A stretch of 35,067 nucleotides of DNA from an uncultured Hungatella sp. (GCA_947089145.1 CAMUJH010000042.1:1-35067), one strand, 5' to 3'. Positions 1 through 8,048 are shown, counted from the stretch's first letter. The notes: generated by a model not told the origin, from the sequence alone. Numbers and translations: made by a program.

Positions 1-269
1 TAATGCATGACTTCTCCTGCACAGACGCAGCGGATATGTATTATGGGACACTGGCGGACAGGGTGAGATTTTTCAAAGAGAGCAAGGAGGGAATCGAGAT
101 TATGTGCCAGGCTATGGAAGATATGAGGAATCAGACATTGAAAGAGGGAGCAATCAATTCCGCAAAGAGAATGTTGGCAGATGGGATTTTGACACTTGAA
201 AAAATTGCGGAATATGCAGGACTTCCTCTTGACGAAGTGAAAAAACTGAAAGCAGAACGGACAGCATAG
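1..269 (+). CDS. Rpn family recombination-promoting nuclease / putative transposase, C-terminal end (partial)
   Basis: Only the last 88 or so residues are in the window; the frame is open to the left edge, so the gene begins outside it. The visible part has the charged helical tail I associate with the PD-(D/E)XK Rpn/PDDEXK_2 proteins: a YY-x-LADRVRFFKE segment, then MCQAMEDMRN, then a basic helix and an EIAEYAGLPLDEVKKL segment resembling a small helix-turn-helix. The catalytic nuclease core would be upstream and is not visible. Rpn proteins are DNA endonucleases that promote RecA-independent recombination in E. coli and are multicopy in many Lachnospiraceae. A strong terminator follows 10 bases after the stop, so it ends its transcript. 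The family call rests on the tail only and is moderate. Confidence 0.6.
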   Translation, partial: MHDFSCTDAADMYYGTLADRVRFFKESKEGIEIMCQAMEDMRNQTLKEGAINSAKRMLADGILTLEKIAEYAGLPLDEVKKLKAERTA

Positions 270-279
270 TAAAACCGCA

Positions 280-320
280 GGCCGAGAATCTAAAAAACAA
301 GTTCCCGGCCTTATTTTTTT
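280..320 (+). terminator. Rho-independent terminator after the Rpn-like gene
   Basis: Arms 280-288 (GGCCGAGAA) and 302-310 (TTCCCGGCC) form a 9-bp stem with one A-C mismatch, followed directly by TTATTTTTTT at 311-320. The 5' arm context GCAGGCCGAGAATC nearly matches the one used by the terminator at 1945-1980. Confidence 0.85.
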
Positions 321-505
321 GCCCTGAAATGTAAATTTTCTGTAAATTAAAAGATCCCTTTACAAAATGCCGCTGGATACCCGATACAATGTGAAAGGAT
401 GGAAACCGATCGCTTCTTCCTGTCCGGTTCCAACCCATATTTGTGGAATAGTACTGATGAATGTATGCAACACAAAAACAAATGTAGTTTCTTTGCGGAA
501 AACAG
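321..505. other. Intergenic stretch before the asd promoter, no gene seen
   Basis: The stretch is AT-rich and holds no convincing ORF. One small hairpin can be drawn (401-408 with 425-431, a bulged A in the 5' arm) without a T-tract. A TTTACA at 359-364 and TACAAT at 385-390 look like promoter hexamers, but the 20-nt spacer is too long to trust. Confidence 0.4.
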
Positions 506-534
506 TTGATTTTTTCAGCGTTATGTTGTAGGAT
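506..534 (+). promoter_or_regulatory. Putative sigma-A promoter of asd
   Basis: TTGATT at 506-511 and TAGGAT at 529-534 are separated by exactly 17 nt. The start point would be near 541, leaving an mRNA leader of about 105 nt before asd. Confidence 0.55.
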
Positions 535-540
535 ATACAG

Positions 541-645
541 GAATATAAGAGCCGGTCAGCTGTGACAGGGATTTAAGTCCCCACTGCTGCAAAGGCATCG
601 GCCCTTATGACAAGGGCTGCAATAATATGATTAGGAGAATGCAAG
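541..645 (+). promoter_or_regulatory. Structured 5' leader of asd, unclassified
   Basis: The predicted leader is rich in short helices: GTCA/TGAC around 546-557, an outer CAGC/GCTG pair enclosing GGGA/TCCC around 553-590, and a perfect GCCCTT/AAGGGC hairpin at 601-617 enclosed by TGCA/TGCA. It ends in the ribosome binding site AGGAGA at 633-638. I do not recognise the lysine riboswitch core, a T-box or a SAM box. It may be regulatory, but no terminator was found in it, so any control would act on translation or on RNA stability. Confidence 0.3.
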
Positions 646-1743
646 ATGGACAGGAGATTGGACAGGAAATTAAAAGTTGGCATTTTGGGAGCTACAGGCA
701 TGGTGGGGCAGAGATTCATCTCCCTTCTGGAAAACCATCCATGGTATGAGGTGGTGACAGTGGCAGCAAGCCCACGGTCTGCAGGGAAGACGTATGAGGA
801 CGCGGTGGGGGATCGGTGGAAGATGACCACTGCCATGCCGGAGGCAGTAAAGAACCTGATGGTTATGAATGTAAACGAGGTGGAAAAGGTAGCTTTGGGG
901 GTGGACTTTGTGTTCAGCGCCGTGGACATGGGCAAAGATGAGATCAAGGCTATTGAGGAAGCTTACGCAAAGACGGAAACTCCTGTGGTTTCCAACAACA
1001 GCGCCCACCGCTGGACCATGGACGTGCCTATGGTGGTGCCGGAGATCAATCCGGAACATTTCCAGGTGATTGAGTTTCAGAAAAAGCGGCTGGGAACGAA
1101 GAGAGGGTTTATTGCGGTAAAGCCCAACTGCTCCATTCAGAGTTATGCCCCTGCCTTGACGGCGTGGAGGGAGTTTGAACCCTACGAGGTGGTTGCCACC
1201 ACTTACCAGGCGATTTCCGGCGCAGGAAAGACGTTTAAAGACTGGCCGGAGATGGAAGGAAATATTATTCCTTACATAGGCGGGGAAGAAGAGAAAAGCG
1301 AGCAGGAACCATTGAAACTGTGGGGGAAGATTGAGGACGGGGTAATCGTAAAGGCCAAGGAGCCGGTGATCACCTGCCAGTGCATCAGGGTTCCGGTTCT
1401 CAACGGCCATACGGCGGCTGCTTTTGTGAAATTCAGGAAGAAGCCGGAGAAGGAACTGCTGATAGAGAAACTTCGGCGGTTTAAGGGGCTTCCACAGGAG
1501 ATGAACCTGCCCAGCGCGCCGAAGCAGTTTATCCAGTATCTGGAGGAGGACAACCGGCCTCAGGTAAGCCTGGATGTGGATTTTGAAAACGGCATGGGGA
1601 TTTCCCTGGGACGGCTGAGAGAGGATACGGTTTACGACTATAAATTTGTGGGCCTTTCCCACAATACGCTGCGGGGAGCGGCAGGAGGAGCGCTGCTGTG
1701 CGCCGAACTTCTGACGGCACAGGGGTATATCCAGGCGAAATAA
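646..1743 (+). CDS. asd: Aspartate-semialdehyde dehydrogenase
   Basis: This enzyme reduces aspartyl phosphate to aspartate semialdehyde with NADPH, the branch point to lysine/diaminopimelate, threonine and methionine, in the cytoplasm. The 365-residue protein has the nucleotide-binding GATGMVG loop at residues 15-21, the catalytic cysteine in PNCSIQ at residue 162, the substrate-binding QAISGAGK segment and a PVLNGHT segment with the conserved histidine. The EIN/YIGGEEEK features and the length place it in the archaeal/yeast-like class rather than the E. coli class. The start is set by AGGAGA at 633-638, seven bases upstream. It seems to be transcribed alone, from the promoter at 506-534 to the terminator at 1945-1980. 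Confidence is very high. Confidence 0.96.
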   Translation: MDRRLDRKLKVGILGATGMVGQRFISLLENHPWYEVVTVAASPRSAGKTYEDAVGDRWKMTTAMPEAVKNLMVMNVNEVEKVALGVDFVFSAVDMGKDEIKAIEEAYAKTETPVVSNNSAHRWTMDVPMVVPEINPEHFQVIEFQKKRLGTKRGFIAVKPNCSIQSYAPALTAWREFEPYEVVATTYQAISGAGKTFKDWPEMEGNIIPYIGGEEEKSEQEPLKLWGKIEDGVIVKAKEPVITCQCIRVPVLNGHTAAAFVKFRKKPEKELLIEKLRRFKGLPQEMNLPSAPKQFIQYLEEDNRPQVSLDVDFENGMGISLGRLREDTVYDYKFVGLSHNTLRGAAGGALLCAELLTAQGYIQAK

Positions 1744-1807
1744 GCCATAGGGGTACAATTTATAGGCAGCAATGTCCGGCATGGGCCTGCCAGAAGACGA
1801 AAAGGCT

Positions 1808-1930
1808 GAGGAAAGAGCGGTTCAGGCGGTAAGAGGAAAGAATGGCTCAAAGGCATGAGGAAAGAACAGCTCAAGGCTAAGCGGAAGAAACAACTTAGGT
1901 GGCAAGAGGAAAGAATGGCTTAAGGGCACA
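1808..1930 (+). repeat. Degenerate tandem repeat, five copies of a 24-25 nt unit
   Basis: Copies start at 1808, 1833, 1857, 1881 and 1906, with consensus near GAGGAAAGAANGGCTCAAGG plus four or five variable bases. It lies in the asd 3' region, upstream of the terminator. One frame from 1834 to 1923 reads an octad-like basic peptide (RKEWLKGM, RKEQLKAK, RKKQLRWQ), but a stop at 1807-1809 and the lack of a start argue against a gene. The copies differ at many positions, so the array is old or under weak constraint. Confidence 0.7.
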
Positions 1931-1944
1931 AGGATATGACTGCA

Positions 1945-1980
1945 GGCCGGGAATCACAGCATTGGCTCCCGGCCGTTTTT
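1945..1980 (+). terminator. Rho-independent terminator downstream of asd
   Basis: The perfect 8-bp stem GGCCGGGA (1945-1952) / TCCCGGCC (1967-1974) has a 14-nt loop and is followed by GTTTTT. The rest of the 1744-2134 gap holds the tandem repeat and no recognisable gene or promoter with both hexamers. Confidence 0.85.
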
Positions 1981-2134
1981 GCGCATAACCCCCAACATGC
2001 CGGTGCAGATGCCCTTACATGACAGCCCTTAGGATACATGCCCTTAAAAAAGTAGCTTGTGTACCATGTCCAACTGTAGTAAAATAATGGAAAGATGGCA
2101 GAGCCAGAGAAAACTATGCAGGAGGATGCAGACT

Positions 2135-3196
2135 ATGGGATACACGAAGACAGATTTTGGAACCATGAAAGACGGCAGGGCGGTATACCGCTATACGCTG
2201 ACCAATGAAAACGGGGTATCAGCCTCATTTACGGATCTTGGAGGCACCTGGCTTACCATGGTAGTTCCGGACCGGGACGGAAAGATGGCTGACGTGGTTC
2301 TGGGCTATGACACGGTAGAAACCATTCTGGGCGGCACCGGCCATATCGGAGAGGTGGTAGGGAGAAACGCCAACCGGATCGGAGGGGCAAAATTTACGTT
2401 AAACGGCAAGACCTATGAGCTGGAGAAAAACTCTTCCGGAAGAAACAACCTTCACAGCGGCCTGAATTTTTACAGGGACCGCATATGGGATGCCCAGGCA
2501 GAGGAGACAGACCTTGGAACCTGCATCCGGTTTTCCCTGGCGAGTCCTGACGGGGACCAGGGATATCCGGGCAATGCCAAGGTGACAGTCAGCTATACTC
2601 TTACAGGCGACAACAGCCTCAGGCTGGACTACCATATGGTATGCGATGCGGATACCATCGCAAACTTTACAAACCACGCCTATTTTAACCTGGCAGGCCA
2701 CAATTCCGGATGCGCCATGAACCAGAAAGTATGGATGGACGCAGATTACTTTACCATTACGGATGCAGAGTCCATCCCTACGGGAGAGCTGGTTTCTGTA
2801 AAAGGGACCCCCATGGATTTCACAGTGATGAAGCCCCTGGGGCAGGATATCGAGGCGGATTACGAGCCGCTTAAGTTCGGCAACGGCTACGATCACAACT
2901 GGTGCTTAAACCATGCGCCAGGGGAATTGTCCCTGTGCATCAGGGCCTGCGACGAGGCCAGCGGACGGGTGATGGAGGTTTACACGGATCTTCCCGGCGT
3001 ACAGCTGTATACAGGCAACAGCTTAAGGCCGGTATGCACGGCAAAGGACGGGGCCCGCTACGAGGCAAGGGCCGGGTACTGCTTTGAAACCCAGAACTAT
3101 CCAGATGCAATAAATAAGGAAAATTTCCCTTCGGCCGTGTTAAAGGCAGGGGAGGAATATAAGACTACCACCATTTATAAGTTTTTGGCCCAGTAG
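2135..3196 (+). CDS. galM: Galactose mutarotase (aldose 1-epimerase)
   Basis: The protein interconverts alpha and beta anomers of galactose/glucose, feeding the Leloir pathway in the cytoplasm. It is 353 residues, usual for GalM. Landmarks in order are GRNANRIGG, NNLHSG (conserved His), NFTNHAYFNLAGH (catalytic His), YDHNW (conserved Asp) and GYCFETQNYPDA carrying the catalytic Glu near the C-terminus. The frame opens earlier, at 2057, but the ATG at 2135 follows GGAGG at 2121-2125 by nine bases, and MGYTKTDFG is where GalM homology should begin. No other gal gene is adjacent. A hairpin follows the stop. Function is secure; sugar preference cannot be told from the sequence. Confidence 0.93.
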   Translation: MGYTKTDFGTMKDGRAVYRYTLTNENGVSASFTDLGGTWLTMVVPDRDGKMADVVLGYDTVETILGGTGHIGEVVGRNANRIGGAKFTLNGKTYELEKNSSGRNNLHSGLNFYRDRIWDAQAEETDLGTCIRFSLASPDGDQGYPGNAKVTVSYTLTGDNSLRLDYHMVCDADTIANFTNHAYFNLAGHNSGCAMNQKVWMDADYFTITDAESIPTGELVSVKGTPMDFTVMKPLGQDIEADYEPLKFGNGYDHNWCLNHAPGELSLCIRACDEASGRVMEVYTDLPGVQLYTGNSLRPVCTAKDGARYEARAGYCFETQNYPDAINKENFPSAVLKAGEEYKTTTIYKFLAQ

Positions 3197-3211
3197 TAAC
3201 AGGACGCAGCA

Positions 3212-3257
3212 AAATGCCGGCCTTAAGTCAGCCATCTGAACAGACAGGCCGGGCATT
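3212..3257 (+). terminator. Terminator-like hairpin after galM
   Basis: Arms 3212-3223 (AAATGCCGGCCT) and 3246-3257 (AGGCCGGGCATT) pair over about 11 bp with one bulged C and a 22-nt loop. There is no proper U-tract after it, so it may protect mRNA ends rather than terminate. Confidence 0.45.
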
Positions 3258-3322
3258 TGCGCCGAAAGGCTCTCCTATTGGGCCGCTGACAAACCATAAC
3301 AAAAAAGCAAGCGGGGTAAGGA

Positions 3323-5434
3323 ATGACGAAATCTTTATATATTGCTGAAAAACCCAGCGTGGCCCAGGAGTTTGCCAATGCGCTGAAAAAAAATTGGCGG
3401 CGCGGCGACGGGTTTATGGAGGCGGATGATTCCATTGTGACCTGGTGCGTCGGACATCTGGTAACCATGAGCTATCCGGAGGCCTATGATCCCAAATATA
3501 AGCGCTGGAGCCTGGAGACTTTGCCATTTTTACCCAGGGAATTTAAGTATCAGGTTATTGACAACGTGAGCAGGCAGTTTCAGACTGTCAGCAGGCTTTT
3601 GAACCGGCAGGACGTGGACACGATCTATATCTGCACCGATTCCGGGAGGGAGGGGGAGTACATCTACCGCCTGGTGGATCAGATGGCAGGCGTTTCTGGC
3701 AAAACCAGGAAGCGGGTGTGGATTGACTCCCAGACAGAAGAGGAGATTCTGCGCGGCATCCGAAACGCCAAGGACTGGAGCGCCTATGACAATCTTTCGG
3801 CATCCGCCTATCTGCGGGCCAAGGAAGATTATCTGATGGGCATTAATTTTTCCAGGCTGCTGACATTAAAATACGGCAATGCCATTTCCAGCTATCTGCG
3901 CACGGACAGAACCGTTCTGTCTGTCGGGCGGGTTATGACCTGTGTGCTGGGGATGGTGGTGCGCAGGGAGCGGGAGATCCGCAGCTTTGTAAAGACGCCT
4001 TTTTACCGGGTTCTGGGAACTTTCCTAAGCCCCGGGCAGGCGGGAGGCAAAAACCAGGGCGGTGACAGTCCGGCTCTGTCCATGAACTTTGAAGGCGAGT
4101 GGCGCAGCGCGGAGGGATCAAAATATTTCGGGACGCCTTTCCTTTACAAAGAAAACGGATTTAAGGAGAAAAAGCACGCTCAGGAGCTGATTGACTTTCT
4201 CTCAAAAGAACCTCCCCTTACAGCGCAGGTGGCAAAGATTGAGAAAAAGAAAGAAACCAAAAATCCTCCGCTTCTCTACAACCTGGCGGAGCTCCAGAAT
4301 GATTGTTCCAAAATGTTTAAAATAAGCCCGGATGAAACCTTGAAGATCGTCCAGGAGCTTTATGAAAAAAAGCTGGTGACCTACCCCAGAACCGATGCCA
4401 GAGTGCTTTCCACGGCCGTGGCCAAGGAGATCCACAAAAATATCGGCGGCCTGAAAAACTTCGAACCCCTGGGCGCATTTGCGTCGGAAGTTCTGGATGC
4501 AGGCAGCTATAAAGGGATCGGAAAGACCAGGTATGTAAATGACAAGCAGATTACAGACCACTATGCCATTATCCCTACGGGACAGGGGCTTTTTGCCCTC
4601 AACCGCCTGCCGCCTCTGCACCTGAAGGTTTATGAAGTTGTTGCAAGACGGTTTCTGAGCATTTTCTATCCCCCGGCTGTTTATCAGAAATACAGCCTGG
4701 ACCTGGTGCGGATGCAGGAGCATTTTTTTGCCGGATTCCGGGTGCTTCTGGACAAAGGGTATCTGAAAGTGGCGGACGTGTCCCAGGGGAAAAAGAGTGA
4801 CAGGCAGGATAAAGACGCTGCAAAGAGTCAGACAGGTGAAGAGGGCAAAAAAGAAAGTCCAAAAGAGGGTGACGGCTTAGAGCAGTTTCAGAAAAACGTG
4901 GATAACCCAGAGTTTATCAGGATGCTGGGAAGCCTGAAAAAGGGAATGGTTTTGGAAATCAGCGGATTTGCCATAAAAGAAGGGGAGACTTCGCCACCGA
5001 AACGTTATACCTCCGGCTCCATGATCCTTGCCATGGAAAATGCAGGCCAGCTTATTGAGGACGAGGAGCTGAGGGCCCAGATCAAGGGCAGCGGCATCGG
5101 CACCAGCGCTACCAGGGCGGAGATCCTGAAGAAGCTGGTGAATATTAAATACCTGGCGCTAAACGGAAAGACCCAGGTGATCACGCCTGCTCTTTTGGGG
5201 GAACTGATCTATGAGGTGGTCCATGCTTCCATCCGGCAGCTTTTGAACCCGGATCTGACGGCCAGCTGGGAGAAAGGCCTGACCTATGTGGCGGAAGGCA
5301 GCATTACCAGCCAGGAGTATATGGAGAAACTGGAGCGGTTTGTGGCAGGAAGGACAAAAAATGTGCTGCGGCTGAATAATCAGTATCAGCTGAGGGAATA
5401 TTTTGACGCGGCGGCGCAGTATTATAAAAAGTAG
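3323..5434 (+). CDS. topB: DNA topoisomerase III (type IA)
   Basis: This is an ATP-independent type IA topoisomerase that passes single strands and decatenates replication or recombination intermediates. The 703-residue protein begins with the Toprim motif YIAEKPSVAQ; the acidic motif TDSGREGEY follows, with Asp106. The active-site tyrosine is Tyr354 in VTYPRTDARVLS, then DHYAIIPTG, and GIGTSATRAEIL in the returning domain. The TDxGREGE form, with Gly where E. coli-type enzymes have the second Asp, is usual for Firmicute TopB. A lysine/glutamate/glutamine-rich linker of about 40 residues sits near residues 488-530. There are no C-terminal zinc ribbons. The ribosome binding site (GCGGGGTAAGGA) is only fair. 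A chromosomal copy is more likely than an element-borne one, since no conjugation genes surround it. Confidence 0.93.
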   Translation: MTKSLYIAEKPSVAQEFANALKKNWRRGDGFMEADDSIVTWCVGHLVTMSYPEAYDPKYKRWSLETLPFLPREFKYQVIDNVSRQFQTVSRLLNRQDVDTIYICTDSGREGEYIYRLVDQMAGVSGKTRKRVWIDSQTEEEILRGIRNAKDWSAYDNLSASAYLRAKEDYLMGINFSRLLTLKYGNAISSYLRTDRTVLSVGRVMTCVLGMVVRREREIRSFVKTPFYRVLGTFLSPGQAGGKNQGGDSPALSMNFEGEWRSAEGSKYFGTPFLYKENGFKEKKHAQELIDFLSKEPPLTAQVAKIEKKKETKNPPLLYNLAELQNDCSKMFKISPDETLKIVQELYEKKLVTYPRTDARVLSTAVAKEIHKNIGGLKNFEPLGAFASEVLDAGSYKGIGKTRYVNDKQITDHYAIIPTGQGLFALNRLPPLHLKVYEVVARRFLSIFYPPAVYQKYSLDLVRMQEHFFAGFRVLLDKGYLKVADVSQGKKSDRQDKDAAKSQTGEEGKKESPKEGDGLEQFQKNVDNPEFIRMLGSLKKGMVLEISGFAIKEGETSPPKRYTSGSMILAMENAGQLIEDEELRAQIKGSGIGTSATRAEILKKLVNIKYLALNGKTQVITPALLGELIYEVVHASIRQLLNPDLTASWEKGLTYVAEGSITSQEYMEKLERFVAGRTKNVLRLNNQYQLREYFDAAAQYYKK

Positions 5435-5491
5435 CGGCTGCAGGTACGGCTGCAAGAGTACGCAATAATTGTAATTGTGGAGGAGTATGAT

Positions 5492-6169
5492 ATGAAAAAA
5501 GAGCAGATGACCATTAAGGAACTGTATGATACCACCAAGACCATTGCCGGAAAGTATCTTGACGGGTATACCTACCCGTGGGAGGTATTTCCCCATATCG
5601 GTGAGATTGTAAAAGAGCTGGGCAGCAAACTGCCTGAAGAGGAATATAACCGATTGGGCGAGGATGTGTGGGTTCACAAAAGCGTCACGGTACCGCCTAC
5701 GGCAACACTGAAGGGCCCCGCCATTTTCTGCCAAAATGTGGAGATCCGTCCCGGGGCATTTGTCCGGGGCAATGTGCTGGTGGGAGAGGGGGCCGTGGTG
5801 GGCAATTCCACGGAGCTGAAAAACGTGATCCTTTTTGACGGCGTCCAGGTGCCCCATTACAATTATGTGGGAGATTCCATTCTGGGGTATAAATCCCATA
5901 TGGGCGCAAGTTCCCTTACCTCCAATGTAAAGTCGGATAAGACACTGGTAAAGGTTCACGGGGAGGACGGTGACATAGAGACAGGGCTTAAGAAGTTCGG
6001 CGCTGCCATCGGCGACTTTGTGGAAGTGGGCTGCGGCTCCGTGCTGAATCCCGGAACCGTGGTTGGCTCCCACAGTAATATCTATCCCCTGTCCAGCGTA
6101 AGAGAATGCGTAAATAAAAACTCCATTTACAAGAAGGACGGTGTCATTGTGGAGAAGGAGGAGCGCTAA
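5492..6169 (+). CDS. Left-handed beta-helix (hexapeptide repeat) protein, GlmU C-terminal-like, putative acyl/nucleotidyltransferase-related
   Basis: The 225-residue protein has an N-terminal helical part (residues 1-50), then hexapeptide-repeat strands typical of a left-handed beta-helix from about residue 60 to 205 (VWVHKSV, VPPTATLKGP, IFCQNVEIRPGAFVRGNVLVGEGAVVGNS). The segment HYNYVGDSILG resembles the acetyltransferase region of GlmU and related sugar-nucleotide proteins, and databases often label this group UDP-N-acetylglucosamine pyrophosphorylase-like. The N-terminal Rossmann nucleotidyltransferase domain of true GlmU is absent, so it cannot be a complete GlmU. ATG 5492 is chosen because GGAGG (5479-5483) lies eight bases upstream; the GTG at 5477 overlaps that site. 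Substrate unknown. It sits 57 bases after topB and may be co-transcribed with it. Confidence 0.75.
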   Translation: MKKEQMTIKELYDTTKTIAGKYLDGYTYPWEVFPHIGEIVKELGSKLPEEEYNRLGEDVWVHKSVTVPPTATLKGPAIFCQNVEIRPGAFVRGNVLVGEGAVVGNSTELKNVILFDGVQVPHYNYVGDSILGYKSHMGASSLTSNVKSDKTLVKVHGEDGDIETGLKKFGAAIGDFVEVGCGSVLNPGTVVGSHSNIYPLSSVRECVNKNSIYKKDGVIVEKEER

Positions 6170-6199
6170 CTGCAAAAAAGCCCCTTTTCGGATAAAAAG

Positions 6200-6265
6200 A
6201 AAAGCCTTTTCGGCCAGATTGGGAAGACAGGCATGAGTTTTCCAATCTGGCCGGAGAGGCTTTTT
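6200..6265. terminator. Bidirectional terminator between convergent genes
   Basis: A long stem pairs AAAGCCT/AGGCTTT (6201-6207 with 6257-6263) and CGGCCAGATTGG/CCAATCTGGCCG (6211-6222 with 6242-6253), with a small internal loop. A T-run follows on the plus strand (6260-6265), and the minus strand has CTTTTCTTTTTAT after its arm. It serves both the beta-helix protein gene and upp. Confidence 0.9.
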
Positions 6266-6282
6266 GCTGCGTCTCTTATGGG

Positions 6283-6912
6283 CTACCTGGTGCCGAAGAT
6301 CCGATCCCCCGCATCCCCAAGGCCGGGGCAGATATAGGCGTCCTGGTTAAGACAGCGATCCAAATGCCCTACATAGATATGGATGTCAGGGTGAGCCTGG
6401 TGAAGCCGCTTTAACCCTTCCGGCGCGGCGATAATGGACATGAATTTTATATGTTTCCCGCCATGCTGCTTGATAAAGTCCACAGCTGCCGCACCGGAGC
6501 CTCCCGTGGCCAGCATGGGGTCAGTGACAACAATAGTCCGCTGCTCAATGGGGCTTGGCAGCTTGCAGTAATATTCGTGAGGCTCATGGGTTTCTTCATC
6601 TCGGTACAGGCCGATATGTCCGACTTTTGCAGAAGGGACCAGGGCAAGTATGCCGTTAACCATGCCCAGGCCAGCCCGGAGAATGGGGACCACAGCCAGC
6701 TTCTTGCCGGCCAGCATAGGAGTCATGCAGGTTTCAATGGGGGTTTCCACCTCCACGTCTTCTAATGGCAGATCACGCAATGCCTCATAGCCCATAAGCA
6801 TGGCGATCTCCTCAATCAGGGCCCGGAATTCATTGGTTCCCGTATTTTTATCACGGAGCTTTGAGATCTTGTGCTGAATCAGCGGATGTTCAAAAATGGT
6901 TACATTTTCCAT
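6283..6912 (-). CDS. upp: Uracil phosphoribosyltransferase
   Basis: The enzyme makes UMP from uracil and PRPP (pyrimidine salvage, cytoplasm). It is 209 residues, exactly the family length. It shows [10 protein letters not shown] (residues 75-84), the PRPP-binding loop [13 protein letters not shown] (128-140), and the C-terminal uracil-binding [11 protein letters not shown], where most homologs end in Lys. It is transcribed from the minus strand, probably alone, from the promoter at 6934-6961 to the shared terminator at 6200-6265. The ribosome binding site is a modest AAAGGA. The identification is secure. Confidence 0.97.
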   Translation of the reverse strand: MENVTIFEHPLIQHKISKLRDKNTGTNEFRALIEEIAMLMGYEALRDLPLEDVEVETPIETCMTPMLAGKKLAVVPILRAGLGMVNGILALVPSAKVGHIGLYRDEETHEPHEYYCKLPSPIEQRTIVVTDPMLATGGSGAAAVDFIKQHGGKHIKFMSIIAAPEGLKRLHQAHPDIHIYVGHLDRCLNQDAYICPGLGDAGDRIFGTR

Positions 6913-6933
6913 GGAAAGCTGTCCTTTCTTTAT

Positions 6934-6961
6934 ATTATAATTTTAAGACGGGTACTGCGAA
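6934..6961 (-). promoter_or_regulatory. Putative promoter of upp
   Basis: On the minus strand TTCGCA (6956-6961) and a perfect TATAAT (6934-6939) are spaced by 16 nt. The leader would be about 15 nt, too short for the PyrR-type attenuators known from pyrimidine genes. Confidence 0.45.
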
Positions 6962-7003
6962 AGGGCCAATCCTTTAAATAGGACAGTGCACAGGCGCAGA
7001 AGG

Positions 7004-7837
7004 TTATTTGCCGTCCATATTAAAAGTGACGATGGCATAATCGCCCAGCGCATGGGGCACCGGGATGGAGAAATACAGTACGCCCTCATGGGTGTAGCTG
7101 AAGGATTCCGGGAATGAGGCATCTTCGGATGTGCTGAGAGGGAAATCGGCCTGCTCAAACATCTGGGTGTACTGTTCTATTGACATGGCGGAACGGTGCT
7201 CCAAAAGCAGACGGACCAGATCCGATCCTGCCTGGTAGAATTGGACATCATCAGACATTACATACCCTGCCATGGTGTAGGCATCCGAGTAGTCATTGAA
7301 TCCCAGGCTTTTTATCTGCTTTAAATCCACGGTGTTGGTGTAGAACACCTGGGTGGGATATGGGCCGTCCTGAATCTGGCAGGTGCCCTTGTAGACAGCC
7401 GTAAGGCGGCTGCGGTCCACGGCTACTACCTTGCAGGTAATGTCAAGGGTTACCGTCTCGTCGTCTCGAAAAGTCTCGGCAATGGAAACAGCATTGGAAA
7501 AGAGCAGCTCATTGACAGCCTTCTGGGTATCGGCGTCGCTTAAATTGGAAACAACAGGGTACTGGATGGAGACAGAACCCTTTGAGGTATCTTTGTAGGT
7601 TTCCACCGCAGCCGAAACGTTGGCGGCGGAACCAACAGGATTATGGGAGTTTGAGGCAGTTTCCGCCGCAGTGGTCGCTGGCTCAGACGTGGCTGCCACG
7701 GTGGAAGAGGACATAGTCTCTCTGGCGGCCGATGTGTGGATGCCGGATAAGTCAACCTCCTCATGTTTTCTGGTACAGCCGGATACGGCGACGGCAGAGG
7801 TAAGGAATAATATGGGTAACAGGTGTCCGTGTTTCAT
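7004..7837 (-). CDS. Secreted lipoprotein with RsiV-like (DUF4163/DUF3298-type) domain
   Basis: The 277-residue precursor starts with a signal peptide and lipobox (AVAVSGC, Cys21), so it should be lipid-anchored on the outer face of the membrane. Residues 25-80 are a low-complexity Ser/Thr/Ala linker. From about residue 88 (SVSIQYPVVSNLSD) to the end, the strand pattern and the YTNTVDLKQIKSLGF and YTHEGVLYFSIPVPHALGDYAIV segments resemble DUF4163/DUF3298 domains, as in anti-sigma factor RsiV and related lipoproteins. No sigma-factor gene is adjacent, so a role in signalling is not supported here. It is divergent from the MFS gene, with its own promoter. Function is not established. Confidence 0.65.
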   Translation of the reverse strand: MKHGHLLPILFLTSAVAVSGCTRKHEEVDLSGIHTSAARETMSSSTVAATSEPATTAAETASNSHNPVGSAANVSAAVETYKDTSKGSVSIQYPVVSNLSDADTQKAVNELLFSNAVSIAETFRDDETVTLDITCKVVAVDRSRLTAVYKGTCQIQDGPYPTQVFYTNTVDLKQIKSLGFNDYSDAYTMAGYVMSDDVQFYQAGSDLVRLLLEHRSAMSIEQYTQMFEQADFPLSTSEDASFPESFSYTHEGVLYFSIPVPHALGDYAIVTFNMDGK

Positions 7838-7902
7838 AAAAAGTCTCCTTTGTAAGTTTTAGTAAGTTTTATTTACAGCGTATAAGGGATAGTTTCCCAA
7901 TT

Positions 7903-7931
7903 ATTGTATCATAGAAGAAACGATTTTGAAA
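7903..7931 (-). promoter_or_regulatory. Putative promoter of the lipoprotein gene
   Basis: On the minus strand TTTCAA (7926-7931) and TACAAT (7903-7908) are spaced by 17 nt, with an extended -10 TG at 7910-7911. It reads toward the lipoprotein gene and leaves a leader of about 60 nt. Confidence 0.5.
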
Positions 7932-7952
7932 GATCAGGTTTTTTATTTCAGC

Positions 7953-7979
7953 TTGCAGTAAAGAAAATACTGTTATATA
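7953..7979 (+). promoter_or_regulatory. Possible promoter of the MFS gene
   Basis: TTGCAG (7953-7958) and an extended -10 TGTTATATA (7971-7979) have a short 15-nt spacer. It is the best plus-strand candidate in the divergent region, but weak. Confidence 0.3.
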
Positions 7980-8048
7980 CTTGTCGGCGTAAGTAATCAC
8001 ATACCATCATAAAAGAAAACAATCGAAACACATACAGGGGGATGAAAC

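Noticed and set aside
541-645. Lysine riboswitch or T-box upstream of asd
   Set aside because: I could not find the lysine aptamer core or the T-box AGGGUGGNACCGCG motif; the leader is also too short for a full lysine riboswitch.
670-1782. Long minus-strand open frame opposite asd (370 codons), and similar ones opposite the beta-helix protein (5159-6175) and the dipeptidase (27607-28719)
   Set aside because: They mirror genes with clear family motifs, have no good ribosome binding sites and show no recognisable domains.
3384-3391. Run of eight A's near the topB start as a programmed slippage site
   Set aside because: The frame is intact with clear homology on both sides, and no shifted product would be sensible.
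3636-3664. Missing second Asp in the topoisomerase III acidic motif (TDSGREGE) as a sign of inactivity
   Set aside because: Firmicute TopB proteins commonly have TDxGREGE; this is a subgroup feature.
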